A stretch of DNA of 64,000 nucleotides from Gracilaria gracilis (Eukaryota; Rhodophyta; Florideophyceae; Gracilariales; Gracilariaceae): the NCBI GenBank assembly GCA_030374805.1, contig JARGSG010000258.1:186001-250000 (forward strand), in the 5' to 3' direction. Positions 42,301 to 50,262 of the stretch are shown one piece after another. The number at the start of each line of letters is the position of its first letter. The first letter of the stretch is position 1. The notes under the pieces are model-generated. The model ran no database searches and had not been told where the DNA came from. It saw nothing but the letters and a program-made list of their open reading frames with translations. Both the position numbers and the translations under genes were made by a program.

Positions 42301-42844
42301 CTCCGACGGCTCCTTCGCGAACAATGCGGACCTATCCTCTCAACTGGGTTACATAATCACACTCTGTGATTCCTCCGGACGTTGTAGCATCCTCAATTAC
42401 CGAAGCTACAAGAGCAAGCGTGTCGTACGCTCTATTCTCGGCGCTGAAATTTATGCCTTCGCTGATGCCTTCGATACAGCTTTTGTGATCAAGAAGGACT
42501 TGGAAGCATGCCTAAACCGCCCCATTCGCATGTGCCTGCTGACCGACAGCCAGTCTATCTTTGACACCATCACGAAGTCGTCTTACACACGCGAGAAGCG
42601 ACTCATGATAGACCTCACTGCAGCACGCGAAGCGTATCAGCGCGAAGAGATTTCGGACATTGGACACATCAGCAAGAAGGACAATCCTGCCGATGCACTG
42701 ACGAAAACAAAACCGTGCAACGCCCTCGACAAACTACTCCGCACCGCGCGCGTCGAGCATCCTGTTCAACAGTGGATCATACGCTCGAAGGGAAGCGTCT
42801 TTTCGCGTTCCGCTAGAGAGAGCGAAAAGAAAGAGAGCGAGTGA
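39386..42844 (+). CDS. pol: Copia Pol: protease, integrase, reverse transcriptase, RNase H
   Basis: A 1152-residue polyprotein that matures the particle, copies the RNA into DNA and inserts it. Its AUG overlaps the gag stop (UAAUG). In order: aspartic protease GACLDSGASKSVIG (near residue 130); integrase with ISLDLMYLHDNG, VDQGSIFTS and ESHNSLGLGERYH supplying D, D and E; reverse transcriptase from SRWVFTIKN through LRDITLAYLQA to the catalytic GTYVDDCL; RNase H with YSDGSF, LGAEIYAFAD, LLTDSQS and KDNPADALTK. No frame breaks or lost catalytic residues. The GEAxDYW-like TEAGDYWYHTL block and YVDD are typical of copia. The terminal codon UGA is formed by the first three bases of the 3' LTR. 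A relationship to red algal PyRE1G1/GalEa-type elements is my inference. Confidence 0.96.
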   Translation: MGDKTRQLVSANRRICPPDPPNVNNIWLATSQCAPLKHVPSTDSPPPVLSNPLPPVQHDPNLSSLSVSDQRNVIIASTRPPSLLLCAPIPTGTPPGVITVPKPTSFWSQNFTSNIHSTSIPSFLGACLDSGASKSVIGLPQARLFFSMSNHRPPLHDAFEFSAEHFKFANTILPSMGTTNINIPLPDGTNMALSIDVVNATIPLLLGLDIGETNHFILDMKLRLLTCGYADWTIKLTKKNGHLFIEWDIEHPSSILHTSYSPYTEKELRRLHLNFYHPSTSKLLNLLKRASLRVTDSQTRRLLDQLPKACTTVQTLRTKPLRFRVSIPPEQITFNNSISLDLMYLHDNGTKFPVLHIVDLETGFSNATFLPGESADTVWNSFLTAWLTVYTGAPNNQRVDQGSIFTSKAWTQLTESLGIALITSGVESHNSLGLGERYHAPLRKVYNKVTVNYPKMPRDVRLRLAVKAINDTLGPEGLVPSLLVFGTLPRLSPSHSNHRDQKIRLQALESARTEYATLVAKLRVLEALRARVPPAAQFKFTAGSWVRVYREKHKTFLGPYKVVFIDNKQLHVRTPSGVQQFSISQCIPSDLSSDATIVKRFKAQFDAFTTPEPAEPHQPPSILVTDILAPNDPRRDLPQFVQARQSELQGLADRKVYTVISRADAISECRQHGEAPNIIGSRWVFTIKNIETNSPTYKARLIAQGYSDREKGSIVHDSRALRLQNIRIITAVASTLRLRVWLRDITLAYLQAREKIQRRVYLRPPPELNLPAYSLLKLHRTLYGLTEAGDYWYHTLTDHTLHDLKMTKSFSDHALFFKRDTNGVLQGLMGTYVDDCLQSGTKEFEALTDTTTQQFDSKPKQHDSFSYAGIHIDTKPNYIELHQRPQIQQLRTINPSASFSDFKSMLMKINWIVYTRPDAACRSAQLAQVTEAQFDATHVKALNGIVQHLQKNSEVSIKHYHLDAASVYIRVYSDGSFANNADLSSQLGYIITLCDSSGRCSILNYRSYKSKRVVRSILGAEIYAFADAFDTAFVIKKDLEACLNRPIRMCLLTDSQSIFDTITKSSYTREKRLMIDLTAAREAYQREEISDIGHISKKDNPADALTKTKPCNALDKLLRTARVEHPVQQWIIRSKGSVFSRSARESEKKESE

Positions 42845-43148
42845 TGCTCAGCGAGCGAACGCGAGCCTGAGCGATAACCTCGTCTATCGCATATCGACCA
42901 CGCTTATCGCCGCAGGCGATACTAGGGCCCTGGTGTTCATCTGCGATAACCGCAGAGGGCCTTACCGATATCCCCACAACCGGGAATCGGTCCAAGGACA
43001 CCTTAAATAGCCAGCTGTGAATCGCCCCCATCAGTAAAGTCTACTCATCATGTTTTAAAGTTTTCAGTCTATTCACTACTCTTCCAACTCTCACCAACCG
43101 CATCCCACCTGCGTTATGCAGCCAGTTTGACCCAAAAGTAGACCATCA
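42842..43148 (+). repeat. 3' LTR of the copia element
   Basis: 307 bp, identical to the 5' LTR except for a two-base CC to TT difference. Preceded by the purine tract AGAGAGCGAAAAGAAAGAG and followed by the target duplication GCGTG. Confidence 0.97.
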
Positions 43149-43685
43149 GCGTGTATGTACCAACGGTACACGTATTGTATGTTTGGAGGAGGCGGGTCGG
43201 GGAACGCGCTGCCTTCTGGCTGCGCGTGTTTGACGCATGCGACAGCGCAATTTGCAGCCACAGAGCGTACGGCGCGCGCGCGCAAAGCGCCTCCAACCGC
43301 CGCGCCGCGCCGTAGGCAGTGGCTCGCGTTGCACGCGCGCCGCGCGCTGCGCGCATTCCGCCGCCGCGCGCGCCGCCGCCGCCGCCGCGACGCGCAATGG
43401 CGCGCCGCGCGCGCGTCATCAGCCGCGCGCGTGCCGTGGCCCGTGGGCCGTGGCCGTTGCGCGCCGCCGCCAGATCGTTTGCCACGCGCCGTGGCTGCTG
43501 CGCGCCGTGCATTTATAGAGCGCGCTCTTGCTGCGACAAGCCGTCGACCCATCACTGCCTGCTGTACATCTACTAGTGCGTGCTTCCCCCCCCCCCTCCG
43601 CCCGCGCCCACCCCGTTGCCCTCTCAGCCCGCCCCTGATGCCAACTTTGCCGCTGCCGCCGTGCTTTGTCTCCCCGCTCGCACGC

Positions 43686-44365
43686 ATGCCTTCTTTCAGC
43701 GCGCATTCCCCGCCGCTGGCCGCCGCGCCTTCGGTCACCGCCACCGCCAACGCCGCCGTCAAGAGGAAGCAGCGCGCCGCCGCGCCGCCCGTGGCAGCGC
43801 CGCCGCAGCCGCCGCCAGCGGCGGATGCGCGCGCGGCGGCGGAGCTGCCGCTGAGCTTCTCGTACCCGCGCACGCGCGCGGCGGCGGCGCGCGGCGCGCC
43901 GTCGACGGCGGCTTCCGGCCGCTGTCGGCGCGGCGCCACTACGTGTTCGTGTACGGCACGCTCAAGCGCGGCTTCGCCAACAGCTACCTGCTGGCGGAGC
44001 GCGCCACGTACGTGGGCGACTTTCGCACCGCCACCAGCTTCCCGCTCGTGGTGGGCGGCAAGTACAACTCGCCCTACCTGCTCGACATGCCGCGCAAGGG
44101 CGCGCGCGTCAAGGGCGAACTGTACGTCGTGGACGACGCCGTGCTGGCTGACCTTGACCACCTGGAAAACGTGGGCGTCAACTATGAACGCGCTGTCACT
44201 CGCGTGCATTGCTGCGCCGACCGCTCCTTCTCGCTGCACGCCTTCGTGTACCTCAAGCAGAATAACCTCGCGCAGCTGTGCAAGAAGCAGTTCCTGGATG
44301 ACTATCAATGCCGCCTGTACGTGCCGCGCCACATGAGAGTTGCGTGTGCACCGCCCGCCGAGTAA
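43686..44365 (+). CDS. Gamma-glutamylamine cyclotransferase-like (AIG2-like) protein, frame switch near N-terminus
   Basis: The conserved part is open to the stop at 44363-44365: HYVFVYGTLKRGFANSYLL (the substrate-binding YGTLK loop), KGELYVVDDAVLADLDHLEN with the predicted catalytic Glu in DHLEN, and YERAVTRV. This fits the GGACT/AIG2 fold, which releases 5-oxoproline from gamma-glutamyl amines. That frame has no ATG before HYVFVYG. The only plausible starts are in the frame one base away: ATG 43638 (MPTLPLPPCFVSPLARM) or 43686 (MPSFSAHSPPLAAAPS), which look like a leader. The frames must join between about 43880 and 43910. No AG exists there for a splice acceptor, so an assembly indel in CG-rich DNA is likeliest; a non-AUG start is the alternative. 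Confidence 0.72.
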
Positions 44366-46191
44366 AAAAAACTGCTGCTGCTGCTGCTGCTGCGTGCGTA
44401 GCCGCGCGCTGTACTTTTATGGTGCCCCCTATAGAGCTATCTTTGTGCCGCAATGCGCGCCAGCCGATCGCACGCTGCGCACCGTCGCTTGCGAAACAGT
44501 ATCCAAGGTTACATTCCCCCACTGCGCATCATTGCATTGATTGCGGCAACTGTCGCGCGGGGTAAACGCCCGTTGTAGAGCCAAAGGTGTGCGGCAGCCA
44601 CCCAATTGGGCGTGCGCGCCGCTCATTGGCGCGCCCGTCGCCGGCGCGTCGCCGACGTGTCCGGCCCGCGCCGTCCGCACTGCACCCACGCACACAGCGG
44701 CAGCAGCGGCGCTGACATGCGCGAGTGGCGCGCGCGCGCGCGTGCCGCTCGCGAGGCGGCGCTTTGCTTGCTGCTTGTTGAGCTGCAATCGCGCCCATCA
44801 TGATTCATGATTCATGATGATGGCCGCCCCATTTTCAATCTCCAAATTCACCCTTCTTGTTCCTGCGCAGCATTCATGTTCAACCATGTCACTCATTCAC
44901 CATCGCTACCATCGCTATCTATAGATACGTACGTGTACTTTACGGCCTCCTCCACGTTTGCTTTTGCAGACACACCGTATTCGTCGCATCACGGCGATGC
45001 ACGCTTGAAACGGCTGCCATCCAGCCGCTGCATAATCGATAGTGGCATCCAAGCCGTAACTTGCAATCGGCAAAAGGCTTGCTTCGCATGGCTGCAAGTG
45101 TGCGGCGCAGCACTTGAAAACATTTTTGACAGTTCATTCATTACCAACGAAAACGCTTCTGCACCTTTTGTTCATCGTAACTTGGCCACATTTGTGTTAG
45201 TACTTGCTTACCATCTTCTTTCCCGTACAAAATCCAACCTTCTGACTGTACCACAAGCGGCTGGTACAGTACTGGTTTGTTTCATGTTCTATCGCATCGT
45301 TACAATCAACGCCAAACGCTCTAAATTGACCATTGGCTGTCGCTTTACATTTTGTTTGCGTTTGTGCACTTCAATTCGGTTTTGGGTTGTACTTGTACAG
45401 GCTGTTAATGTTACTTCCATAGTAGGGCATTGCTTTTTGTGCGTTTCATTTGTCGCTTTCCACATGATGTTTGTTTCATGATATTGTTTCATCTGTTCTC
45501 TAGCTAGAAGCTCTACATTGCACATGGTTCTCACTTCTCAGCTACGATTGCCTTTCGTTGGCTCCCCACGCTGATAGATACTTTCAAGCACTTTTTCAGC
45601 TCTTTTAGGATTGTCCGCTGCTACACGTATCTACAGTACTACGTGTGCCGTTGGCACACGTACACGAAAACGGGAATCTGAGCCAGAGCGTGGCCGACAA
45701 CAAATACCTTCGAAGGTAGATACGAAGGTACTGTAGATACTGTACGTCATCATCATCACCACCTCCTCATGTAACGTTGCACCTCAGCCTTGCCTCATTC
45801 CTTTCCGAAAGCACATTCGATCGCTCAATGTCGCCGCCATGTCGCGCTTTCAAGTGCAATCAGCCCCGCTTTTGCATCCACAATCAGCAGCACGCGCTGT
45901 GCGGTTGCATACGTCACATTCCACGACGCGCTCGGTGTGTGCCGTGCATTTGTGATGAACACATGTTGGGAGAGCATGTTCTCCTCTCCCCACTCACCCT
46001 CATTGCAAATGCACATCTTAGTGCACAGCAAACAAACAATTACGTTGCTTCGTTCCTGTCAGTACTGAGCGCCCTGTGCAGCACTACGGAGTCGCTCTTC
46101 CGTCCCGCACATCAGCCCGCCTCGTTTTGTTCCGCGTCACCTTGTTGCCGCACCTCTTCTGCTTGTTGTGCTTTGCGCCTCGCTCTGAAAC
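44366..46191. other. Interval with one unassigned open frame and hairpins
   Basis: The left 450 bp is CG-rich with a CTG run at 44373. A 224-codon frame on the plus strand (44807-45481, from MIHDDGRPIFNLQIHP) shows hydrophobic stretches but no family and no believable leader; it may be chance. Short hairpins lie at 45640-45662 and 45705-45718. The plus frame at 45777-46670 overlaps the PH-domain gene in another frame and is rejected. Confidence 0.4.
45640..45718. repeat. Cluster of short perfect palindromes
   Basis: TACGTGTGCC and GGCACACGTA form a 10-bp stem around GTT (45640-45662). TACCTTCGAAGGTA (45705-45718) is a perfect palindrome, followed by partly repeated GTAGATACGAAGGTACTG sequence. 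Confidence 0.75.
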
Positions 46192-46827
46192 ATGTGCAAG
46201 CCAATTTTCGACCAGCCTGTTCACTTTTCTTGTTTTGTGAGGATACGATCGACGCTGTCATTCATTCACTTTCGCAACTGGATGCGATTCTCCCGCCTGC
46301 ACCTCATGGAGCTGCGGGACAGTGTCATGGTGCTATACCCCGCATCGGAGCTCGTGAAGCAGTCGTCTACAATGGCGAGCGTCAACGAACTGCAGTACGA
46401 GTCGCCAGCCCATCTCTCGGTGCTTGCGCGCCAAGTACCTCGCCGGAAGCTGCTCATCTTCTCGCCGCGCGCGACGCGCTTCATCGAGCTGTGCGACGCC
46501 ACCATTGTGATGAGAAGCAGGGCGAACGCGTACGCTCGAATGTCCTTCACCTACGCGACCGATCGAGACGCATGGCTGCTGGCGCTGAAAAAGGTGTGCA
46601 CCAACGACCTGCAATGCGGCGGAAAACTGATCAACATGCGCTGCCGCAGAAATCCATATGCTGTCCTTGATGAAGTAAGGCCATGCACAATGCCCAACAT
46701 CGCCGCCGCTATGGCGGACGGGCCGCCGCCCAGCCCTTTTCTGTACAGGCTTGTTACGCCGTCCGCCGCCTTGCAATACGCCTCGCTAAAGCGGCTGTTG
46801 AGGGCGCAGAGGGGAAGCGACGCGTAA
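46192..46827 (+). CDS. PH-domain-like protein
   Basis: A 211-residue frame whose first 140 residues look like a pleckstrin-homology domain: WMRFSRLHLMELRDSVMVLY resembles the first strands (W-x-R-x-F-x-L), then RKLLIFSPRATRFIELCDA, and the C-terminal helix as FTYATDRDAWLLALKKV, with the near-invariant PH Trp. Such domains bind phosphoinositides or proteins at membranes. A basic, Cys-containing segment and a short tail follow (PSPFLYRLVTPSAALQYASL). The start is uncertain: ATG 46192 is the first in frame, and an upstream exon cannot be excluded. No catalytic domain is attached. It sits alone between gene-free intervals. Recognition is from pattern rather than a named family. Confidence 0.5.
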   Translation: MCKPIFDQPVHFSCFVRIRSTLSFIHFRNWMRFSRLHLMELRDSVMVLYPASELVKQSSTMASVNELQYESPAHLSVLARQVPRRKLLIFSPRATRFIELCDATIVMRSRANAYARMSFTYATDRDAWLLALKKVCTNDLQCGGKLINMRCRRNPYAVLDEVRPCTMPNIAAAMADGPPPSPFLYRLVTPSAALQYASLKRLLRAQRGSDA

Positions 46828-48129
46828 TAGATGGCTTTGAACCAATCACTGGACAAGCAGTGTTCAATGTACGTCGCTTTCAACAATTACGGCGCTGGTC
46901 TTTGACACGGAACAACAACTCTCTGCACTGGGTCACAATCTCAAGTATTTTTTGGGTAGCACGTGCTCCTGACAAAGCCACTGTGCTACATCAACCAAGC
47001 CGCCGATACCCAAGCGGGTAGCCACAGATCGCAGTCGGTGATTTTCACAGTGAATTTCACCCCCTTCCCCTTCCGCCGCCTGGAGAACTCCCCACTTTTG
47101 CCTACAAAAGCAGCAGCAAGATATGCACATTGTGCTATCAACTTTGCACAAGCGTTGCCCCGCAAAGCAAGTCGATGGTCACGACGCTATCAATTGAGCA
47201 CACTTGTGTTATTTCTGTCCTCGCCCCTCAAGAGCACATTGGTTACTCGCCACAGCGCTTTGTTCCCGCTTGCCAGCAAGATTTACTACGACAGCCGCAA
47301 CCACAGCCACGCATGGGTTTGGCACACAAAGTGAAGAGCGATATGGATAAAAGGTGAAGATACTTTTCATTCTTGGAAGTTCTGAGTAGCAACAAGTGGT
47401 TGTTGTTGGCCGTTCTCCCCACATTCTACAGCCGCAACCGTAGCCGCACATGGTCTTGGAACTGAAAGCAAAGAACGGCATAGAGATATGGTGAAGACAC
47501 TTTATTATTTAGAGGTTCTGAGTGCCAAAAAGTGGTTGTTGTTGGCCGTGCCCCCACTTCCTCCACCACCGTATGACGATCAACCAGAAAGGACTTCGCG
47601 AAGTATAGAAAAACTGGCTCCATGTCTCCATCAGAAGATGTCATGAACCCATCATATCCGGGTTCATCTTTGCAGGCGCATACATATCGTGACGAAAATA
47701 TTGGAACATGGTCAAAACAAGCAAGCGTTCTGAACTTGACGCCTTAACATGAATCTCCGATAGACAATCGCAGGACAGACGACTGGGCAGCGCAGTCAGA
47801 AGTCTGCGCAGTCGGGAATGCAAATTTTGCATGCAGTGAGTTGCGCGCCGTGACATTTTGTCGACCACACGCGCACCGCCCGCGCACAGCACGCGCAGCG
47901 CGGCTCTTGACTGTTGAGCAGATTTGTTAGTTGTGCACACGTGGACAGCACCGTCCCGCCTTCTCTTCTTCAGCGACGGTGGCACCGTTGCCTTGGCAAC
48001 GGCGTGGTGAGCTGGTGGCGCCCCAGCGGCAGGCGGTGGTGCCACAGCGGTGGGGCCGCACATGGGGCACGTCGAGCTTCGAAGGCCCGAAGTGTTGATG
48101 TGGCCAACTTCACGCGCACTACAACGGTA
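46828..48129. other. Gene-free interval with tandem repeat
   Basis: No supported gene. Two degenerate tandem copies of a unit of about 137 bp lie at 47290-47564. A CG-rich stretch at 47870-48110 probably holds the CPI1 promoter. Confidence 0.5.
47290..47564 (+). repeat. Two-copy degenerate tandem repeat, about 137-bp unit
   Basis: Both copies share ACAGCCGCAACC, AGCCGCACATGG-like, GATATGG, GGTGAAGA, GAGGTTCTGAGT-like and AAGTGGTTGTTGTTGGCCGT blocks in the same order and spacing. Confidence 0.75.
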
Positions 48130-49059
48130 ATGGTGAAACAGACGATCACCCCGCCTTCGAAGACGGTGGAGAAGCCACATGCCGATACTTGCTCAATCCA
48201 GTCGTCCTGGTTTGCACCCGATGCTTCGAAAGCGTACTACGAGAAGTTGTCGTTGATATGGGCGCCGGTGTCCATGTTCATTCTTCTGGTCCTGATTCTA
48301 GGCACCCCTATATACAAGTCGTGTGATAGGAATTCCTACCTTTTTATATCCCTTGTAGCGTGTTTACCAGGCTTTGTGATTCCCATTTTGTTCCCATGCG
48401 AGCAAGACCGTAAGCGCGCTTTCTGTGAGCGCTTTTGGGTGAAAGGAACCGTTTGGATAGCTGTGTTTGGTTTTTACGGAAACTACTTTTGGACGCACTA
48501 CTTCTATCAGTTACTTGGTGCCAAGTATTTGTTTGATTCGCATCGTCTCAATGACGTTCCAATCGTTTGCTTCACGTGCACATTCTTTTACTTCACTTTC
48601 TATTTCAATTTCGCATCCTTATTACTACGTCGTCTTGCGTTCAACTCTCGTCATTTCCCGCCTTATCTTCGCACCATTGTATGGTGCTTAAGCGTCTGTA
48701 TTCTTTCTTATGCTACCGCTGTATTTGAAGCTGTGTCCATTCAGCATTTTCCGCTCTATACTTTCGATGATCGGTTTTCTTTTGTCACGATTGGCTCTGT
48801 GTTCTATGCGCTGTACTTCGTGGTTGGTTTTCCCATGTTCTTGGCGCTGGATGAAACAATCCTCAAGGATGAGCTCCGGAGATACACGTTATGGCAAGTT
48901 GTTGTTCATGCTTGTGGTGCATCAGCGATTGTGACTGTGTTGCTTGACTTTTGGCGTTTGACAATTGGTTCTCTTGAACACATTGGTAAAGCTACTCAAT
49001 ACCCGCTTCCCTTTGTATATCAATCGAATGTTTCCTCCGTGATTCACACGTCCTTGTAG
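48130..49059 (+). CDS. CPI1: Cycloeucalenol cycloisomerase
   Basis: A 309-residue multi-span ER membrane enzyme that opens the 9,19-cyclopropane ring of cycloeucalenol to give obtusifoliol in phytosterol synthesis. It follows plant CPI1 along its length: KAYYEKLSLIWAPVSMFILL at the start of the membrane part, VKGTVWIAVFGFYGNYFWTH followed by YFYQLLGAKY, LSYATAVFEAVSIQHFPLY, then FYALYFVVGFPMFLALDE and VTVLLDFWRL. Length is close to plant CPI1 (about 280), with an extra N-terminal 25 residues. ATG 48130 (MVKQTITPPSK) is chosen; the frame before it is Arg/Cys-rich with no homology. CPI1 implies that cycloartenol, not lanosterol, is the first cyclic sterol, as in plants and red algae. Confidence 0.93.
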   Translation: MVKQTITPPSKTVEKPHADTCSIQSSWFAPDASKAYYEKLSLIWAPVSMFILLVLILGTPIYKSCDRNSYLFISLVACLPGFVIPILFPCEQDRKRAFCERFWVKGTVWIAVFGFYGNYFWTHYFYQLLGAKYLFDSHRLNDVPIVCFTCTFFYFTFYFNFASLLLRRLAFNSRHFPPYLRTIVWCLSVCILSYATAVFEAVSIQHFPLYTFDDRFSFVTIGSVFYALYFVVGFPMFLALDETILKDELRRYTLWQVVVHACGASAIVTVLLDFWRLTIGSLEHIGKATQYPLPFVYQSNVSSVIHTSL

Positions 49060-49525
49060 CCCCGCTTGTTTTCGTCTATTGTATCAACAAACAACAAGTT
49101 CTTTTGTTCATTGTAACAATGCTGCTTTCTCCTTCTCTTGAGTTTGCATTCGAGAGTCGAGTCTTCACCTTTTGGTATTCGTGCCGGTACAACGCTAAAC
49201 TCTGTAGGAACGTTAGCCCTCTTACCCTTGGTAGCACAGACAAGCGCACTGAAATCATTAAAATGAAGAAGAAAAAAGGCTCGCACATTTTGCTATTGTG
49301 TCGTTGTGTTGCTTTCGAACACCCTTGAAGTAGATACACACGTACCTGTAGCTGACGGCCTTCCTCATTCTGTGGTAACCCTTTACCGTTGTAGTTGAAG
49401 AACATGGTCAGAGCGGATAAACTTTCCCAAAGTTCCCATATACATTTCCTTGTAAAAGGTTTTACGCTCCACACTGCTATTCATGCCTGCGTTCATTGAC
49501 TAAGCTCAGTCGAAGCCACCGCCTC
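49060..49525. other. Short intergenic region between CPI1 and the RMI2-like gene
   Basis: About 470 bp, AT-rich, with no gene or repeat that I can support. It should contain the 3' end of CPI1 and the promoter of the next gene, both on the plus strand. Confidence 0.4.
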
Positions 49526-50041
49526 ATGGGAAAAACGGCCACGAGTGCTCTTCGGAAAAGTATGTCCGCTACCCGATCCAATTCCTCTTCCGGCCGAACA
49601 AACACTGGTCTTTCCGTAGGGTCACGAACTCCTGCAACCAAGTGTCTAATACGTCAAGCACGTCTACTTTCGAAAACGACAATCGTATGGATACAGGGTA
49701 TGGTAGTATGGATCGTAAACGATCAAATCGCAATCGATGATGGGTCTGGTATTGCACGAATCGATGTGATGAACCACACGAGAAGGGACCTTGCTACCGA
49801 TGCGGCGACTCTCAAGACTGGCGACTATGTTCTTGTTGTTGGGGAAGTTAGAGGTCGATACAAAGGTCACAGGATGGGACTAAGGGCTACTACGCTGCGG
49901 AACCTCTCGCGCTTTGGTGTTATGATGGAAAGCATGTGGCATCTTGAAGTCGTCGATGCTTTTCTTACTTCGAAAGAGGAGCAGTGCAAAGCAGAAGATA
50001 CGAGTGACGTAGAAATAGTAGACTGTCCTGATCCAACATGA
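49526..50041 (+). CDS. RMI2: RMI2-like OB-fold protein
   Basis: A 171-residue protein with a basic, Ser-rich N-terminal 45 residues and one OB-fold. The strands TTIVWIQGMVVWIVNDQIAI, DDGSGIARIDV, LKTGDYVLVVGEVRG, and the terminal helix region MMESMWHLEVVDAF follow RMI2, whose final block in animals is ESLWELEVEDL. RMI2 pairs with RMI1 and supports BLM/RecQ helicase and topoisomerase III in dissolving double Holliday junctions. TEN1 or another small OB-fold is the main alternative, but the W-x-L-E-V block favours RMI2. ATG 49526 is the first in frame. It is convergent with the E2 gene (220 bp apart). Family call is from pattern reading. Confidence 0.65.
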   Translation: MGKTATSALRKSMSATRSNSSSGRTNTGLSVGSRTPATKCLIRQARLLSKTTIVWIQGMVVWIVNDQIAIDDGSGIARIDVMNHTRRDLATDAATLKTGDYVLVVGEVRGRYKGHRMGLRATTLRNLSRFGVMMESMWHLEVVDAFLTSKEEQCKAEDTSDVEIVDCPDPT

Positions 50042-50262
50042 CATTTTTGGGATGGTATAGTCACCTTACCAAGCAGCCACGCTCATCTTCGCCATTGAAG
50101 CTCAAGCTTGGGTCCTTATCTTCAACGTTACCGGTACCACTGTTATGTTGCTTACAATACACTACTATTTTATGGGTCGACAGTTTCTTTACATTTGTGC
50201 GTACTGAACGCGCTGCGGTTCTGCTTTCCTTCCCCCTTCTGCTAGCGTCTAGCGCTGCTTGA

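Larger units (their letters stand above)
36813..43148 (+). mobile_element. Ty1/copia LTR retrotransposon, nearly intact
   Basis: A 6336-bp element bounded by 307-bp LTRs (TG...CA) and flanked by the 5-bp target duplication GCGTG (36808-36812 and 43149-43153). It encodes Gag with a zinc knuckle and Pol in the copia order protease, integrase, reverse transcriptase, RNase H. The LTRs differ only at two adjacent bases (CC versus TT, at 36907-36908 and the matching site near 42936), so the insertion is recent. A purine-rich tract ends at the 3' LTR. The sequence after the 5' LTR (ATCGATTGACC...) is not an obvious initiator-Met primer site. One in-frame UAG interrupts gag. Confidence 0.97.

Noticed and set aside
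36787..43031. Two near-identical minus-strand frames starting MGAIHSWLFKVS
   Set aside because: They are the same LTR read backwards at both ends of the copia element, not duplicated genes.
44807..45481. 224-codon plus-strand frame with hydrophobic stretches
   Set aside because: No family, no leader or TATA box, and it begins in a repeated ATCATGATTCATGATTC sequence; not enough for a gene call.
45777..46670. 297-codon frame overlapping the PH-like gene
   Set aside because: Its residues are Ser/Arg/Cys-rich without pattern, whereas the other frame shows PH-domain strands and the final Trp helix.
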